Below, piece after piece: positions 1 through 13,700 of a stretch of 64,000 nucleotides of DNA (positions are counted from its first letter, which is position 1; every line of letters starts with the position of its first letter). Below the pieces are notes generated by a model that saw only the letters and a program-made list of their open reading frames with translations, was not told the DNA's origin and did no database searches. The stretch lies in assembly GCF_023343835.1 (NCBI RefSeq), contig NC_064434.1, positions 5,561,505 to 5,625,504 of the forward strand, given 5' to 3'. Source of the stretch: Lagopus muta. Lineage: Eukaryota > Chordata > Aves > Galliformes > Phasianidae. Made by a program: the position numbers and the translations under genes.

Positions 1-620
1 TCCTTCCATCCAGCCCTGACACCCTGCAGTGTTTGGGTCCTCCCAGTTGGCTCCAGAGCCCTACAGTGTTTGGGTGCTTTCAACCAGCACAAAAAACCTA
101 CCTTGCTTGGGTTCTCCCAACCAGCCCTGACACCCTACAGTGTTTGGGTCCTCCCAGTTGGCCCCACAGCTGATTGTAGGCCCCCACACTACAATGTTTG
201 GGTCCTTCCAACCAGCACAAGAACCCTAAGTGTTTGGGTTCTCCTAGCCAACTCAAATGTCCTGTTGCTCCCAACCAACCCCCAGGCCCTACAATGTTTG
301 TTCCTCTCAACCAGCCCCAAACCCTACACGGTGTTTGGATCCTCCCAACCAGCCCCAAAGCTGGTTTGTTCTTCCCAGCCAGCCCAAAAACCCTACAGTG
401 TTTGGGTCCTTCGAGCTAACCCAAAAGCCTTACAGTGTTTGTTCCTCCCAATCAACCAAAAATCCTTATAACGTCTGGGGTCCTTCCAACCAACCTAAAT
501 GCCCTGCAGTGTCTGTTGCTCCCAACCAGCCCCCAAACTACAATGTTTGTTCCTCACAACCAGCCCCCAAACCCTAAAATGTTCCTTCCAACCAGCCCCA
601 AATGTTTCGGGGTGCTTTAG
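1..620. repeat. Degenerate minisatellite, unit about 40 bp
   Basis: The sequence TACAGTGTTTGGGTCCT followed by CCCAACCAGCCCCAAA recurs about every 38-42 bases, roughly 15 times, with substitutions and small indels. Several reading frames stay open across it only because the unit lacks stops. I see no gene signal. The array runs off the left edge, so its true length is unknown. Confidence 0.85.
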
Positions 621-1139
621 AATTTTGGAGGGGCAGAATTTGGGTATTTGGGTGCTGCACCTCATTGCTGGTGGTTTTGCCATGTTGAGTGCTGGAAGCA
701 GCAGGTGGGGAAGAGCAGCACAGCTGCTGGGGTTCTCCCAGTCCTGCCCTCGCTTGTCTTTCTTACACTCTGTTGGAACAAGGCAGGGATCAGCAGGATG
801 AGGGCTGTGCTGAGTCCCAGCTTGCTGGCTGATGCTGCCGTCTGCTGTTCGCAAGGCTCTTGGCAGGGATTTGCCACATGGTTCTGTACAAACAAAACCA
901 GACAAACAGAGCTCTGGTTGGAGTGAGCTGCAAGCTCCAGCTGCTGTAGGGTCACCGTGTCACAGTGACTGCAACCAAAGTGCCACAGCCTGGGATGGCG
1001 GTGTTGTTGATGGTGGTAGCTAATGGTCACATCTGTGTGCTCCCCATGGGGTTGGGGGGGGAAAACAGTTCTGAAATGTCAGAGCCATGGGAGGACACTT
1101 CATCACAGTCCAACCAGCACCAAAGCAGGAGAGATCATG

Positions 1140-1415
1140 TTAAATTCATGTTAAATGAGACAGGGGAGGTTTAGGTTGGATGTTAGGAGGAAGTTTTTCC
1201 CCCAGAGGGTGGTGAGGCACTGGAACAGGTTGCCCAAGGAGGCTGTGGATGCCCCATCCCTGCAGGCATTCAAGGCCAGGCTGGATGTGGCTCTGGGCAG
1301 CCTGGGCTGCTGGTTGGTGACCTGCACACAGCAGGGGGTTGGAACTGGATGAGCATTGTGGTGCTTTTCAATCCAGGCCTTTCTATGATTCTATGATGTT
1401 ACGATTCTATGAAAT
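1140..1415 (+). mobile_element. CR1 LINE 3' end
   Basis: This is a typical CR1 3' region: AGGTTTAGGTTGGATGTTAGGAGG, the block around AGAGGGTGGTGAGGCACTGGAACAGG, the CAGGCTGGATGTGGCTCTGGG block, and a terminal ATTCTATGATTCTATGA microsatellite tail. It is 5'-truncated. The segment is nearly identical to those at 51345-51525 and, inverted, 61787-62063, so all three belong to one CR1 subfamily. The rest of 620-1590 is intergenic DNA in which I see nothing else. Confidence 0.9.
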
Positions 1416-1602
1416 TCAAGCTAATGTCAGACAAAGCAAGATGTGCTCATGGAAGTGCAAATCCTAAGAAGCACCAGCAGCACTTTTGAGTGTGGCATCC
1501 CCTAGAAGTTCCTGCTCTGGCAGGGTGGAGATGCACAAGCAGACCGACTGCATACAGACACAGCGACTCCATGTAACTCACAGTCACACGTTGCAAAGAA
1601 TC

Positions 1603-1608
1603 TTTAAT
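1603..1608 (-). terminator. PTRHD1: Candidate PTRHD1 polyadenylation signal (ATTAAA)
   Basis: ATTAAA on the minus strand lies about 130 bases past the PTRHD1 stop codon (1739). It is the nearest canonical or common variant signal, which would give a very short 3' UTR. Confidence 0.5.
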
Positions 1609-1738
1609 CCTCTCCAGCAAAGATCTTACACTTGTTAACTGCTACTGCACAAGAAGGCTGACGGACATTAGCACAATGCTTCCACCCAGAGGCAAGCGAA
1701 ACAGTGGCACAGGAGGAGGGCGTGCAGGAAATCAGGGA

Positions 1739-4700
1739 TCACTTCAGCAACTTGAACTTCTTCAGGTGTGGGTGCACTTGGTCCTTTGGATAGGGTCTGA
1801 GCGCCAGGCAGCTGGGGATGTTCTCAGGCTGCTCTGTCCATACCTCGTGGTCAATGCTGTGCTGCTGCAGGGTCTGTGCCAGTGCGGTCAGAGCGGCTTC
1901 ATCCGGAGCCTGGGGACAGACAAAGCATGCTGTGAGGGCTGGCAGTACCCCTGCAGGTAACCAGTGGTTGGTAAGCAAACCAACCTGTACCAATTCTGCC
2001 TTAACCAGGGTGGGACATGTTGGAAATATCCAAATAATTTATCAGGACGGTATCTCTGATAAAGCAGATTTTACTTGCAACTGCAATGGCCTCCTGCGAG
2101 CAGGAGAGCACACAGAAAACAGTGTTACATCTTTTATTCCCTATTACTCGACGCTTATCTCCTCCCTGGTTCCTCATTGGCTGAGTACTTCAGCTCACAA
2201 CCTTCCTGGCGCTCAACTAAACATACGGATACTGGAGAAACATGAAACTTTGCTGGCTGAGCATAAACCTCTAATTATTTAATTAACTCCTAACACTTAC
2301 TCACTCCACACTTGGTCACAGTTTCTGGACATCTGCTCGTCCTTGCACAGAGATAAGCTCGGAAGGAGGATAGGGAGTATCTTGATGCCTGCCTGTTGCG
2401 TCTCATTCTTCCCACAGACTGAGACAGTCCGGTGTTGTGCAGAGGCCCTGGATTCTTTGATGTTTGTTACATCTGTTTTTCTTTTGCTGGGAGTCTCCTA
2501 TCCCAACAGAACAACCCTACAGTATGTTTTCTAGTCCCTAATACTGTACCCAATTTGTTTGGAACCTGCAGTTTTGCAGAGAATTAAAGAGAGAATTAAT
2601 CACGTAATTCAGCAACTATGCTTCTAAAATATGCTACTAACATATGCAGTACTCCTACTTTTTACATCACCTATTTCTAAGGGTAAGTTACAGAATACAA
2701 ATACATCGTGTCCTACTTCTTCAGATCAATTGCCCTTTTTAATATCTAATGCAGAAACCACACTCCATTTCCCACATCCCCTCCCATCGGCTGGGTACTC
2801 CAGGTTCACAGTCTTACTGAAGGTTAACATTTGTTAATTGCTTGTTAATTCGTGTGTTATCTTCAGTCTTTGTTAAAGAAAGAGTGCCAAGGAGGGGTGC
2901 CAGGCCTTCCTCAATACCTTCTTCAGACATTCCCTAAGTCATTTCACCACTTATCCTTTCAACTTCTGCAGGATATTCTTGCAATGTGTGTAACATCTTT
3001 TCATGCTGTCCACACAGCAGTCGTTGCTAGCTTATATACTCATTATTATCATTATACTCATTATTTAACTTCTCCAATTCCCTATTACTCGGGTCTTGTC
3101 TGCCCAGCACCAAATATCAGTAAGGCTGGACAGACAGGAGCTGCAGTGCCTGTAAACCTGCTCCATCTACCTAACCTCTGTGACTACAAATTACTTTGCC
3201 CATACATTGAGCATGCGTTCCTGGGAAAGGTTCACCTAGAAGACAAGTGATGAGAACTATCAGAGAGCCCTGAAAAGAACTATGGCAGCAGAGACTGTTC
3301 TAATGCAGAAACGTTGGACTCCCACACAATAATAAAAGGGCTCAAGTGGGCTTTTCACACATCAGAGAAGCCAGGGCCTCCACACAAGGTCGAAGTGCCC
3401 CATTACAGGAGCAGCTTGGAATGCAGCAGGCAGATGTCAAGACACTTGCCTTGTCCTCCTTATCTCCCTGTATCATTGAAGGACACGATGCCCAACTTCT
3501 CTCTATCCCAGAAGCGGCAGATGTTCAGAAATAATGGCTGATTTTGGTACCCAAATTACTTCTAATAGGCATTCTCTTCCTGAGCATACAACAACGAAGA
3601 AAGTTCATCTAGAGGGCGAGCGAGGAAGCCCGCTGGAGGAAGTAAACGCACTGCTGAGCAGGCTGTCGTGGTGCTAAACGGACACCAGGTGGCTGCAGAG
3701 CCCATGAAATAGAAGAACTCTTTATCGCTCATTACTTGAGAGGCGTGCATACGTTGATTACCTCGTGCAGGCATTATGAATATGCAGGACCTGCGGGAAT
3801 ATAACGAGCTCGGGTCTCGTGGAATCTCAGAAGCACTTCTGGTGGAATTATCCCCAGTGCTTCCCAGCCCCGCTAACAAAGAATACCTGCCTAACGGGAA
3901 CAACGCTTGGCTGCTCAGTTCCTCGCTGCGATGCTTTGAGTCAGCTGGGCACTGCAGATGGGAATGGATGCAGCCTCTGCTCGGCTGCAGGAGCCGCTGA
4001 GAGCAGGACTCCTCGGGCGCCCCTGCAGGGACTCCTCGCCTCCATCGGATCGCTGCGGGAGCAGACAGGGAGCGTCTGACAAAGGTATTCCTTGCTTTCA
4101 AGTTCTGGGACTGGCCCATCAGAACTTTAGCAACACCTTCACAGCTTTGCTTGTAATTTCTGGAGGGAGTTGGATAAATGGTTTTCATGGTACACAGAAT
4201 TATAATCGGCGGAGCTTGAGGCATCTTTGTAACAGTGATCCTTGTAAGTGTACATCAGCCTGAACTGCATATAATGGGGGCAAACAGAGCGGGGGAATAG
4301 TGAAGCAGAGCCCCCTGGGATGTGTGCTGGCTCGTTGGAGGGATGTTGGGGGACCTCCTGGGGGAAACGTGAACAAGAAAACTCTGGTCAAATACTGTAA
4401 CCAGTGGTGGCCGCTCTATAAGCTGGAATCTCAGGAAAAGTGGCCATTTAATGGAACTTTGGATTATAACACCCTACTGCAGCTCATGTTGTTTTTGAGA
4501 AGAGAAGGGAAATGGGATGAGGTGGTATATGCTGATATGTTTTTCACTTTACGGAACCACCCTGAATGGCAGAAAGGATGTAGAATTAACTGGGCTCCAC
4601 AGTTCACTGGCCCCTCAGTGCTGGCTCTAGAGAAAGATCAGAAGAGGCCTAACAGAAAGAGGTTAAAGAGGTGTCGCTCATCTTGAAGCATAGGAGAGAG

Positions 4701-7700
4701 GTGTCTGAGAAATGGAGGTGGAAAGGAAAGATTAGAAGACGATGCGTCTCCGCAGGCTGGGAAGCAGGAGGGATTCTCAGATGAGGAAGAACAGAAAGCA
4801 AAGGCAGTTCAAAAGGAGGCGGGAGCAGCTGGGGGGGGGGGGGGGGGGGGTTCAAATCACTGCAAGAACGGGCAGCACAAAGGAACCTGTAATACTGGCA
4901 CCTCTAATGCAGGTTGTAGGACCAAAGGGACCAATGAAAATCTTGATTGGAGGGATATAGACATAATGCTCGATTTCATGCCTGAATCAGAAAAGCAGGT
5001 GGTACTGAGGAAGGCTCAGACCCAAGTGCAGGCACGAATCATTGCTGGTGCCCTGCTGGGAAGGCTTGAACAATATTTCCCCTTAGAAGATCCTAAATGG
5101 ACCCCAAAGGATCCTGCAGAATATCAGCTGTTAAAGCAATACAGAGAGTGGATAAAACTTGGTTTAGAGAATGCAATCCCACTAACCAGCAGCAAACTGG
5201 TCAGCCATATATGCAGTCAAACAGGGAGAGACTGAAACCCCTACTGAATGTTTGAATAAACTCAGGTCTGCCATGAGAAAACACACTCTGTTGGGTCCCT
5301 CATCAGATAGAGGGAAATAGGTGTTGGTGTCACTGTTTCTGAGCCAATCCTCTGAGGATAGCAGGAAGGAACTGCAGAGGTTAAAAGCATCGGAATTAAT
5401 GGACCCGGATAAATTAATTGAGGAGGCCTGGAGAGTGTATAGAAACAGGGATAGAAAGGAAAGAAAGAAACTGAGAAGAAGAATAGCACTAAAGCATGGC
5501 CTGGGGAGCCAGGGAGCATCACAAGGATGAGGCAGGGGGGATTCTGGAAGGGCCCAGGAAGGGTTTCACCCCCCAATGGACAGGAATCAGTGTGCAAACT
5601 GCAGGGAAATGGGGCACTGGTGGAGGAGCTGCCCCAGGCTGAGGGGGAGGAACCATCCCTGATGGCAGGGATGATGGGAACCAGGGAACCAGGAACCCTA
5701 GCAGACCCCCTGGTTACACTGCAGCTAGGGGAGCAGGGTACAGAGGTCAATATTCTGGTGGATACGGGTGCCTCTTACTCTGCTAAATGAAGAAGCATCA
5801 CCCGTAAATGCTGATATTGTAACAGCAGTCGGAGCTACTGGCCAACTAGAAAAGGCTGCTCCTTGAAACCAATTAAATACAGGCTGGGAAAGCAAGCAGG
5901 AATGCATAAATCCTTGTACAAGCCAGGTTGTCTGACACTGTTACTCAGGTGAGACTTATTAGAACAACAGAATGCAGAGGTTAAATACAACAAAGGAAAA
6001 TTGGAGCGAGGGGTCAAGGAAGACCAATTGATTGAAATTTTAAGCCTGGCTTTAACACAGATTGGGAAGAACAATGTGATATCCCCAGAAATTATGGAAA
6101 TCCTGAATGAGGAACATGTAGGAGTGTGGGTGTCAGGGATGCCCAGCAGGGCCAACAATGCAGCCCTGATAAGTTAAAAGCACGAGCCAGCCCAGTCAGG
6201 GTAAAGCAGTACCTTTTGAGGATACAAGATCATAAAGGAATAAAAGTAATAACGGATAATTTTCTGGAGTTTGGACCAGTAATTGAATGTGAATCTGACT
6301 CTAACATCCCAGTCTTGCTGGTGTAAATTCAGACAGCAGGAGCTATTGCTTGGGGCAGGATCTGAGGGCCATCACTAGGATGGCTGGAGATACAGGGTGG
6401 TAAATCTGTACCCTTTATTAACCAGGCTGAGGAATGAGTTTACCGTCCTGGATTTGAAGGATGCCTTCTTTTTTGCAGGTGATTTACCTTGGATTCGAGA
6501 TCTTGGGAGGACAAAGGGAACTTGGAACAGAACAAAAGGAAGCAATCTGCTGAACACCCAGATCTGCAGATGGTAAAAGAGCTCAGAACCTTCCTTGGCA
6601 CGACAGGTTAGTGCACACTATGGATCTATAATGATGGGCCTTTGGTAAAACCTTTGTATGAATTACAGCAAAATGATCAGTCTGTGCTGACATGGACTGG
6701 TGAGGCAAAGAGGGCATTTGAAGAATTGAAGAAGAGAGCTCCAATGAGAGCCCCAGCCCTGGGCCTTCTGGACAGTACAAAAGCATTTTGGTTATTCTCA
6801 CTGTGAACCCAGCATCTTTCCTCAGTGAGCCGCCTCTGAGCCAGCAGTGCACGACTGCTTGGAAACCACAGAGACTGCCTGTGCCAATGGGCTGGAGCCA
6901 GAGCAGGAACCACTGGAGGATGCTGAGGATTCCTGCTTCACCGACAGAAGTGGTTTTGTGAGACAAGGATATGCAGCAGCTACTGACGAGGTAATCAAAG
7001 CACAGCCATTACCTGTGGGGGCTTCTGCTCTGAAGGCTGAAGTAACAGCCTTGACAAGAGCTTTAGAGTTGGCAAGAGAAAAAGGATAAACGTATGGACA
7101 GACTCTAAATATGCATTTGGGGTGCTACACGCTCACGGTGCCATCTGGAAAGAGCAAGGATTGCTCACAGCACAAGGGAAATAAATTAAGCATGCCAAGG
7201 AAGTCCTGCATCTGTGGGAAGCTCTAAATCTACCAGAGTGGCTAATAGATACTGCAGGGAACATCAGAAAGGTGACACTGTACAGGAGACTGGAAATAAG
7301 ATGGTGGATCAGGTGGCAAAACAGGCAGCTGAAGGAATAGAAATCGCTGTACAAACTTCAATTCCAGATGGTAAACTTCAAATCTGTAAACCTGAATCAG
7401 AACCTGCAAAGTATTCTAGAGAGGATAGGGATTTAATTAATGATATAGAAGGAAAGGAGCAAACTGAGTGGGCATACACACCTGAGTCACAGAGATGAGG
7501 TAGATGGGGTAATGTATAGGTACAAAGGCTGCAGCTCTTGTCTGTCCAGCCATCTGGAATACTTGTGAGCCTTGAGCTGAAGAAGTTAAACATCCCACTC
7601 CTAAACAGTGTGATAACACCTTTACAAAGCAAAAACAAAAACAGGACAAGGATATCAATAGGCTCATTATGTTGGAAGACTACTAATTTTTGGTGCTGGA

Positions 7701-10700
7701 CAGACAAGACCTGAGTGATAGAAAATTTAAGGAGGAGAAGTTAAATAATTAGCAATATACATGTATAGTTAGCAACCATTTATGTTTAGTCAGTATGAAT
7801 ATATGTAATGTCTTGTTGCAGGAAGATTGTGAACCTGGAGTACCCAGAGAATGGGAAAACAGGGGAGGGGGGAAGCTTTGGGGAGACAAGGTATAAAAGC
7901 TGTCACATTGTGTCCATAGGTGAGCTCCTGTTGGCTGGATGCCCACTGCAATCTTCACCAGAGCTCCTGTCTCCTAAAACTTATCTCAGACGTTTCTGAC
8001 ACTGCGGAAATACAACGAGCTCTGAATCATGTCATCTTAGAACCTCATACGATGGAATTATCCCCAGTGCTTCCCAGTGTTGCTAACAAAGAATACCTGC
8101 ATAGCGGTACCAAAACTTGGCTGCTACATTTCTTAGCTCCAGTTCTTTCAATTCTCTCCTGAGAGACACAGACAGGCTGAGGGGTGGCGCCAGGAGAACC
8201 TCATGAGGTTCAGCAACACCACATGCAAGGTCTGCACCTGGGCCACAGCAACCTCCGCTGTTAATAAGAGCTGGGGGGAAAAAGCATAGTATCATTCTGG
8301 TTGGGAAGGCTGCTAAGGGCATCAAGACCAACTGTCAACCTGATAGAGGTTGGTTTGCTTAGCAGTAGTGTGGGAATCAAATGTTGTTTCTGCATTAGAA
8401 CAGTATAAGAATTTTTATTCTATGGTCTCCGCTGCCACAGCTCTTTTAGTTCTTTCTGGGGGCCTTTGATAGTTTTCATCACTTATCCTTTAGATGAACC
8501 TTGCCCAGGAATGCATGCTCATAATCATAGAGTTTAGGTAGATGGAGTTTGCAGAATCAAACTCTATAACCTGGAGATCAGGTTATAAAGCAGGTATGAT
8601 TTACTCTGCGAATGTGCAAACGTCGGGTGCAAGGGGGCTCATTCCAACTTCCTTGCACACCAACAAGCAAAAGCGTCACAGATTTATAAGCAGATCTTAC
8701 ACATATTCACAAAATTCCTTGGAGCTCATCTGTATATTCATGGTTTTTCCAGGACCTCATTTACATGCTGTCCCCCCCTCTGACGCTGTGCAGTTCCCAG
8801 CGAGGGTCTCCACCTGGTGGAAGTGGGGATGAAGTCAGAGGTCTTCCTCGGTCTGACCTTTTTACATTACAATGGCCCCCCATTCACACTGCTCAAAACC
8901 AGAACAGCTTTAGGATGTTCTTTCCCTTATGTTTGCACAGATCCTTTGGTCCTGACTGCAAAGAGGTCGACATGTCCCCCTGGTCTTCCCTTATTGTTTT
9001 TCTAAGTTTAGTATACATAGCCCTTATGTGAGTGGCCCTGGTTTACCCAATTCCTGATCTCAGTAGGTTTACAAAGACTGCAGCTCCTGTCTGTCCAGCC
9101 TTAGCCTTACTAATATTCGGTGCTGGGTGCTGTGAAGGTTGGAGACTGCCTAGGGCAGAGCGACCATGAAATTGTAGAGTTCTCTATTCTTGGAGATGTC
9201 AGAAGGGTGACTACCAAAACTACTATCTTGAACTTCAAGAGGGCAGACTTTGACCTGCTCAGGACGCTTGTAGCACAGGTCCCTTGGGAGTCGCTCCTCA
9301 AGGGTAAAGGGGTCCAGGAAGGCTGGACGCTCCTCAAAGTGGAAATCTTAAAGGCGCAAAAACAGGCTGTCCCTGAATACCATAAGGCGAGCTGTAGGGG
9401 GAGAAGACCGGTGTGGATGAGCCGGGAATTACTGTCAAGGCTCAGGAAGAAAAAGAGAGTCTATGTCCTCTGGAAGAAGGGACAGGCTACTAGGGGAGAT
9501 TACAAGGAAGTTGCTAAGGTATGCAGGGAGGAAGTCTGGAAGGCGAAAGCCCATCTTGAACTTAGATTGGCCACTGCAGTAAAGCAGAATAAGAAATCCT
9601 TTTACAAATATATCAATGGCAAGAGAAAAACCAAGGATAATCTCTATCCTTTAATTGATGCGGCGGGGAATGTGACCACATATGACAAGGAGAAGGCTGA
9701 GGTCCTCAACGCCTTCTTTACATCTGCCCTTAATAGTCAGACCAGCTATCTTCAGGGCACTTTGTGCCCTGATCTGGATATCTGGGCTGACATGCAGCAT
9801 GTCTCCCCAGAGATCGAGGTGGAGACAGTTAGAGAGCTCCTCCTCCATCTGGACAGTCACAAGTCCATGGGACCAGATGGGCTTCATCCTAGGGTGCTGA
9901 GGGAGTTGGCGGGGGTGATCACTAAGCCGCTCTCGGCTATCTACCAGCGCTCCTGGTAGACTGGAGAGGTTCCAGAGGATTGGAGGCTTGCTGATGTGAC
10001 TCCCATCTACAAGAAGGGCCATAAGGAGGATCCGGGGAACTACAAGCCTGTCAGCCTGACATCAGTGCCAGGGAAGGTCATGGAACAAATCCTCCTGGGA
10101 GAGATCACACGGCTCATGCGTGACGTTCACGGGATCTGGCCCAGCCAGCATGGGTTCATGAAAGGCAGGTCGTGTCTGACCAACCTCATCTCCTTCTATG
10201 ACTGGGTGACCAGACTGGTAGATGAGGGAAAGGCAGTTGATGTAGTCTACCTAGACTTCAGCAAAGCCTTTGACATGGTCTCACACAGTATCCTTCTGCG
10301 GAAACTGGCTGCCCGTGGCTTGGACAGTTTTACCCTCCATTGGATAAGGAACTGGCTGGAGGGCCGTGCTCAACGGGTGGTGGTCAATGGAGTGAAGTCC
10401 AGCTGGAGACCTGTTACAAGTGGTGTCCCCCAGGGGTCGGTGCTGGGGCCCATCCTGTTTAACATCTTCATTGACGACTTAGATGAAGGGATTGAGTGTA
10501 CCCTGAGTAAGTTTGCAGATGACACCAAGTTGGGAGGTTGTGTCAATCTGCCTGAGGGCAGGGAGGCCCTGCAGAGGGATCTAGATAAGCTGGATCGCTG
10601 GGCTGAGGTGAATGGGATGAGGTTCAACAAGGCCAAGTGACGGGTTCTGCACTTTGGCCACAACAACCCCATGCAGCGTTACAGGCTTGGGGATGAATGG

Positions 10701-13700
10701 TTGGATGATTGTGAAGAGGAAAGGGACCTGGGGGTGTTGGTTGATGCTCGGCTGAACATGAGCCAACAGTGTGCCCAGGTGGCCAAGAGGGCCAACGGCA
10801 TCCTGGCCTGCATTAGAAATAGTGTGGCAGGATATAGCAGGATTGTGGCAGAATAGCAGGAGCAGGGAGGTGATCATCCCCCTGTACTCAGCACTGGTGA
10901 GGCCGCACCTCGAGTACTGTGTTCAGTTTTGGGCCCCTCACTACAAGAAAGACATTGAGGCCCTGGAATGTGTCCAGAGAAGGGCAACGAAACTGGTGAG
11001 GGGTCTGGAGCACAAGTCTTATGAGGAGCGGCTGAGGGAGCTGGGATTGTTCAGTCTGGAGAAGAGGAGGCTCAAGGGAGACCTCATTGCACTGTACAAC
11101 TTCCTGAAGGGAGGTTGTGGTGCAAAAGGGTCTGGCCTCTTCTCCCAGGCAAATAGTAGGACGTGAGGAAACAGCCAGAAGTTGTACCAGAGGAGGTTTA
11201 GGTTGGATATTAGGAGAAACTTTCTCTCTCAGAGGGTGGTCAGGCACTGCAATGGCTGCCCAGGGAGGTGGTGGAGTCGCTGATTTCAGCGGTCCTGTCT
11301 GGGTGGTGAGGTGACTCCTTGAGATGCCGATAGGAAATGGAGACTGTTACATAAAGGACAGCATCTGTGTAAGCCAAGGGGCAGGCAGGCACGGCATTGA
11401 TCCCTGCAGACCCAGTAACTTCGTGCAAGGACCAAGATAAGGGAATTTAATTCTTGCCTTGGGGGTCGGTGGAGACTCTCAGGAGGGAGCCCCAAAAAAG
11501 GGAGGTATCACTGTATGTTGGTACTGATACCTTTTCACAGTGGCCGGAGGCATTCCCTTGTAGAACTAACAAGGCACGTGGTGTAACTAAAGAGTTGTTA
11601 CAGGAGGTTATTCCAAAATGCTAAGGAACCACTTGGTCTGTCAAGGAAAGTGCACTGTTGAAAGTTAAAGTCATAAAGAGAAGAGGAATCATTTGCTAAA
11701 TTGCTTTGTCTCAGTGTCCACAGGAGGTGTTTTAGCCTAGGGAGAGAACTCCTTCTTTAGTAACTTTTCTAAAACTTTAACTTATCAGATTGCTGGGTCT
11801 GTGCATGACTACCAAAGGCAGGATGGAACTACCATGGTTTGGGATCCTGTCACTAAACTGGTCTGCTCAGTACAAACATAAAAGCGGTCAAAGGGATCCA
11901 TTTACTCAGGTGCAGGTGAGGAAGCGTATAACCAAGATGTTATAATCACAATATAATTGTGTATAATCAATAGATATCAAGATGCTATAATCGCAATATA
12001 ATCAAGAGAGTAAGGCAAAGCAGACAACGATCACAAAAAGAGAATAAGTGGAAGAGCTTACCCTTGGGTTGAGCTCACCAGAAGACACCAAAAGAGGGGA
12101 TCTCCAGAAGAGATCCTTCCCCTCTGGTAGCCAGCTCTTAAATAGGTCCAGGAGGGGTGCAGCCAGGCTCCACCCCTTCCGGCAGCACAGGTGAATTGCC
12201 TTCACCTGTGCTCCTCTGTCTGACTCAAGGCTCACCTCAGGTGATCAATCAGAGGTTCAGGCCGTGACTCAGCAGTTCCCATACACTCCACCCCTTCACG
12301 GCATGAACCAATGATCAGGTTAACAAAAGGGTAAGCTTTCCCTAATACAGAGATCCGGTATATCGCGATGCTTATACAATTTTATCGCGACGTATGTTGG
12401 TACAGTTCAAGACAAGTGATGATTAGTGGATGTCTATATTCTTCTATGGGCCAGTGCTCGATGATGTGACTGGAGGCATGAGGTCCTGAGGTGCAGGTCC
12501 GTTCTATGTTCCATCAGTCCCATGCAGACCATCACCGGGTGTTGTACGTGATCTGACAGCAACACTGGAACACTTGATGGCATTTTGTTCCTTCCGGTGG
12601 TCCTGAAGGCTCACAGACTCACGGGGAGTAATACAGATGTTTTACAGGTACCAGGAGGGGAAGGTCTGCTCTCCAGGGCAAGATACAGGCCGTATTTCAG
12701 TCTTGGGTCAACACTTCCGCTTGTACTGGGGCACGTCCTGGCCGCCTGTACCACACCTTTTGGCCGGATATCTGCGGCTGCATAACAATATCAGGCACCA
12801 AAGGAGGTGTCCTGATCTGCCACAGGGACACAATGGGGGTCCCTTTAGCAATAAAGATCAGAGTGTTGACCACAATATCAGTAGGCCATGTACCTATTAC
12901 TGGAGGGACTACTGAGCCTCCCACCTCCAATAGTCTCCCCCAAGGTGCAAGTAGGCCACACCACTTGGGTCCTACCTGCACCTTCCAGGGCCATTTTATT
13001 TTATGGGTACCTGGCTCTAAGTTTTCAGGGGCAGGGAGCAGAAGATTATTTTCATTACCAATCTGGGGTCTTACCTGATGATCAGTGCCCGTAATTTGGA
13101 TCCTAAGCGGGGTGGCCCATGTCGTCTGCAACATTCTCAGGGCACTGGGTCTGCCATCTCGAGGTCTTTCACTCAGGTCCCGCAGGGTTTCATACAGTCT
13201 TTTTGTCCACCCCTGCAAGGACTGGGAGTCTGTCTTCAGGGCAGCCTTAAGAATACCATTATAACGTTCGATGAGGCCTGCCCCTGTTGGATTATATGGC
13301 AGGTGGAATCGCCATTCGATGTTATTTTCTTCTGCCCAGCGTTGTATCGTTGCACCAGTAAAATGAGTCCCTTGGTCGCTCTCGATGACTTGAGGTGTCC
13401 CGTAGGCAGACATCAGTTTAGTGAGTGCCTTGATGGTATATGCCTGGTTTGCTTTCGGTACTGGATAGGCCTGCAGTAGCCCACTTGCATTGTCGACACA
13501 GGTCAGGGTGTATCTTGCCCCTTCGGAACGAGGAAGGGGCCCGATGTAATCGACCTGCCATCGCTGGAGAGGATTGTGTCCCCTAGCAAGATGGGCTGTT
13601 GTTTCGGGCAACGATCTCGGTCTCATCTTGGAGCAAGCGTCGCAATCCTGGCATGCCTGGACGATATCAGATAGTTGTATGGGCAGTCCCCATGCTTTAG

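Larger units (their letters stand above)
3770..8170 (+). mobile_element. Decayed class I (gammaretrovirus-like) endogenous provirus
   Basis: From left to right there is an LTR-like segment (about 3770-4010), a leader, gag-like sequence (4274 to about 5560), a nucleocapsid zinc knuckle (about 5590-5630), a protease DTG motif (about 5760), pieces of reverse transcriptase (about 6160-6330 and 6690-6810), RNase H pieces (about 6900-7300), and an LTR-like segment with a TATA box (about 7790-8170). Many stops, frameshifts and internal deletions interrupt it. Most of the reverse transcriptase, the integrase core and env are missing between these LTRs. The arrangement and motifs are those of class I avian ERVs; the exact family is not assigned. 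Confidence 0.7.

Noticed and set aside
70-577. Open frames of 60-130 codons in the minisatellite
   Set aside because: They arise because the repeat unit lacks stops; no start context, splice sites or homology.
1-620. Regularly spaced repeats resembling a CRISPR array
   Set aside because: Units are directly adjacent and diverged, with no distinct spacers, and the DNA is vertebrate.
12286-12696. Hidden env gene between pol and the 3' LTR of the nested provirus
   Set aside because: Only about 400 bases with no open frame, signal peptide or membrane segment; the element appears to lack env by nature.
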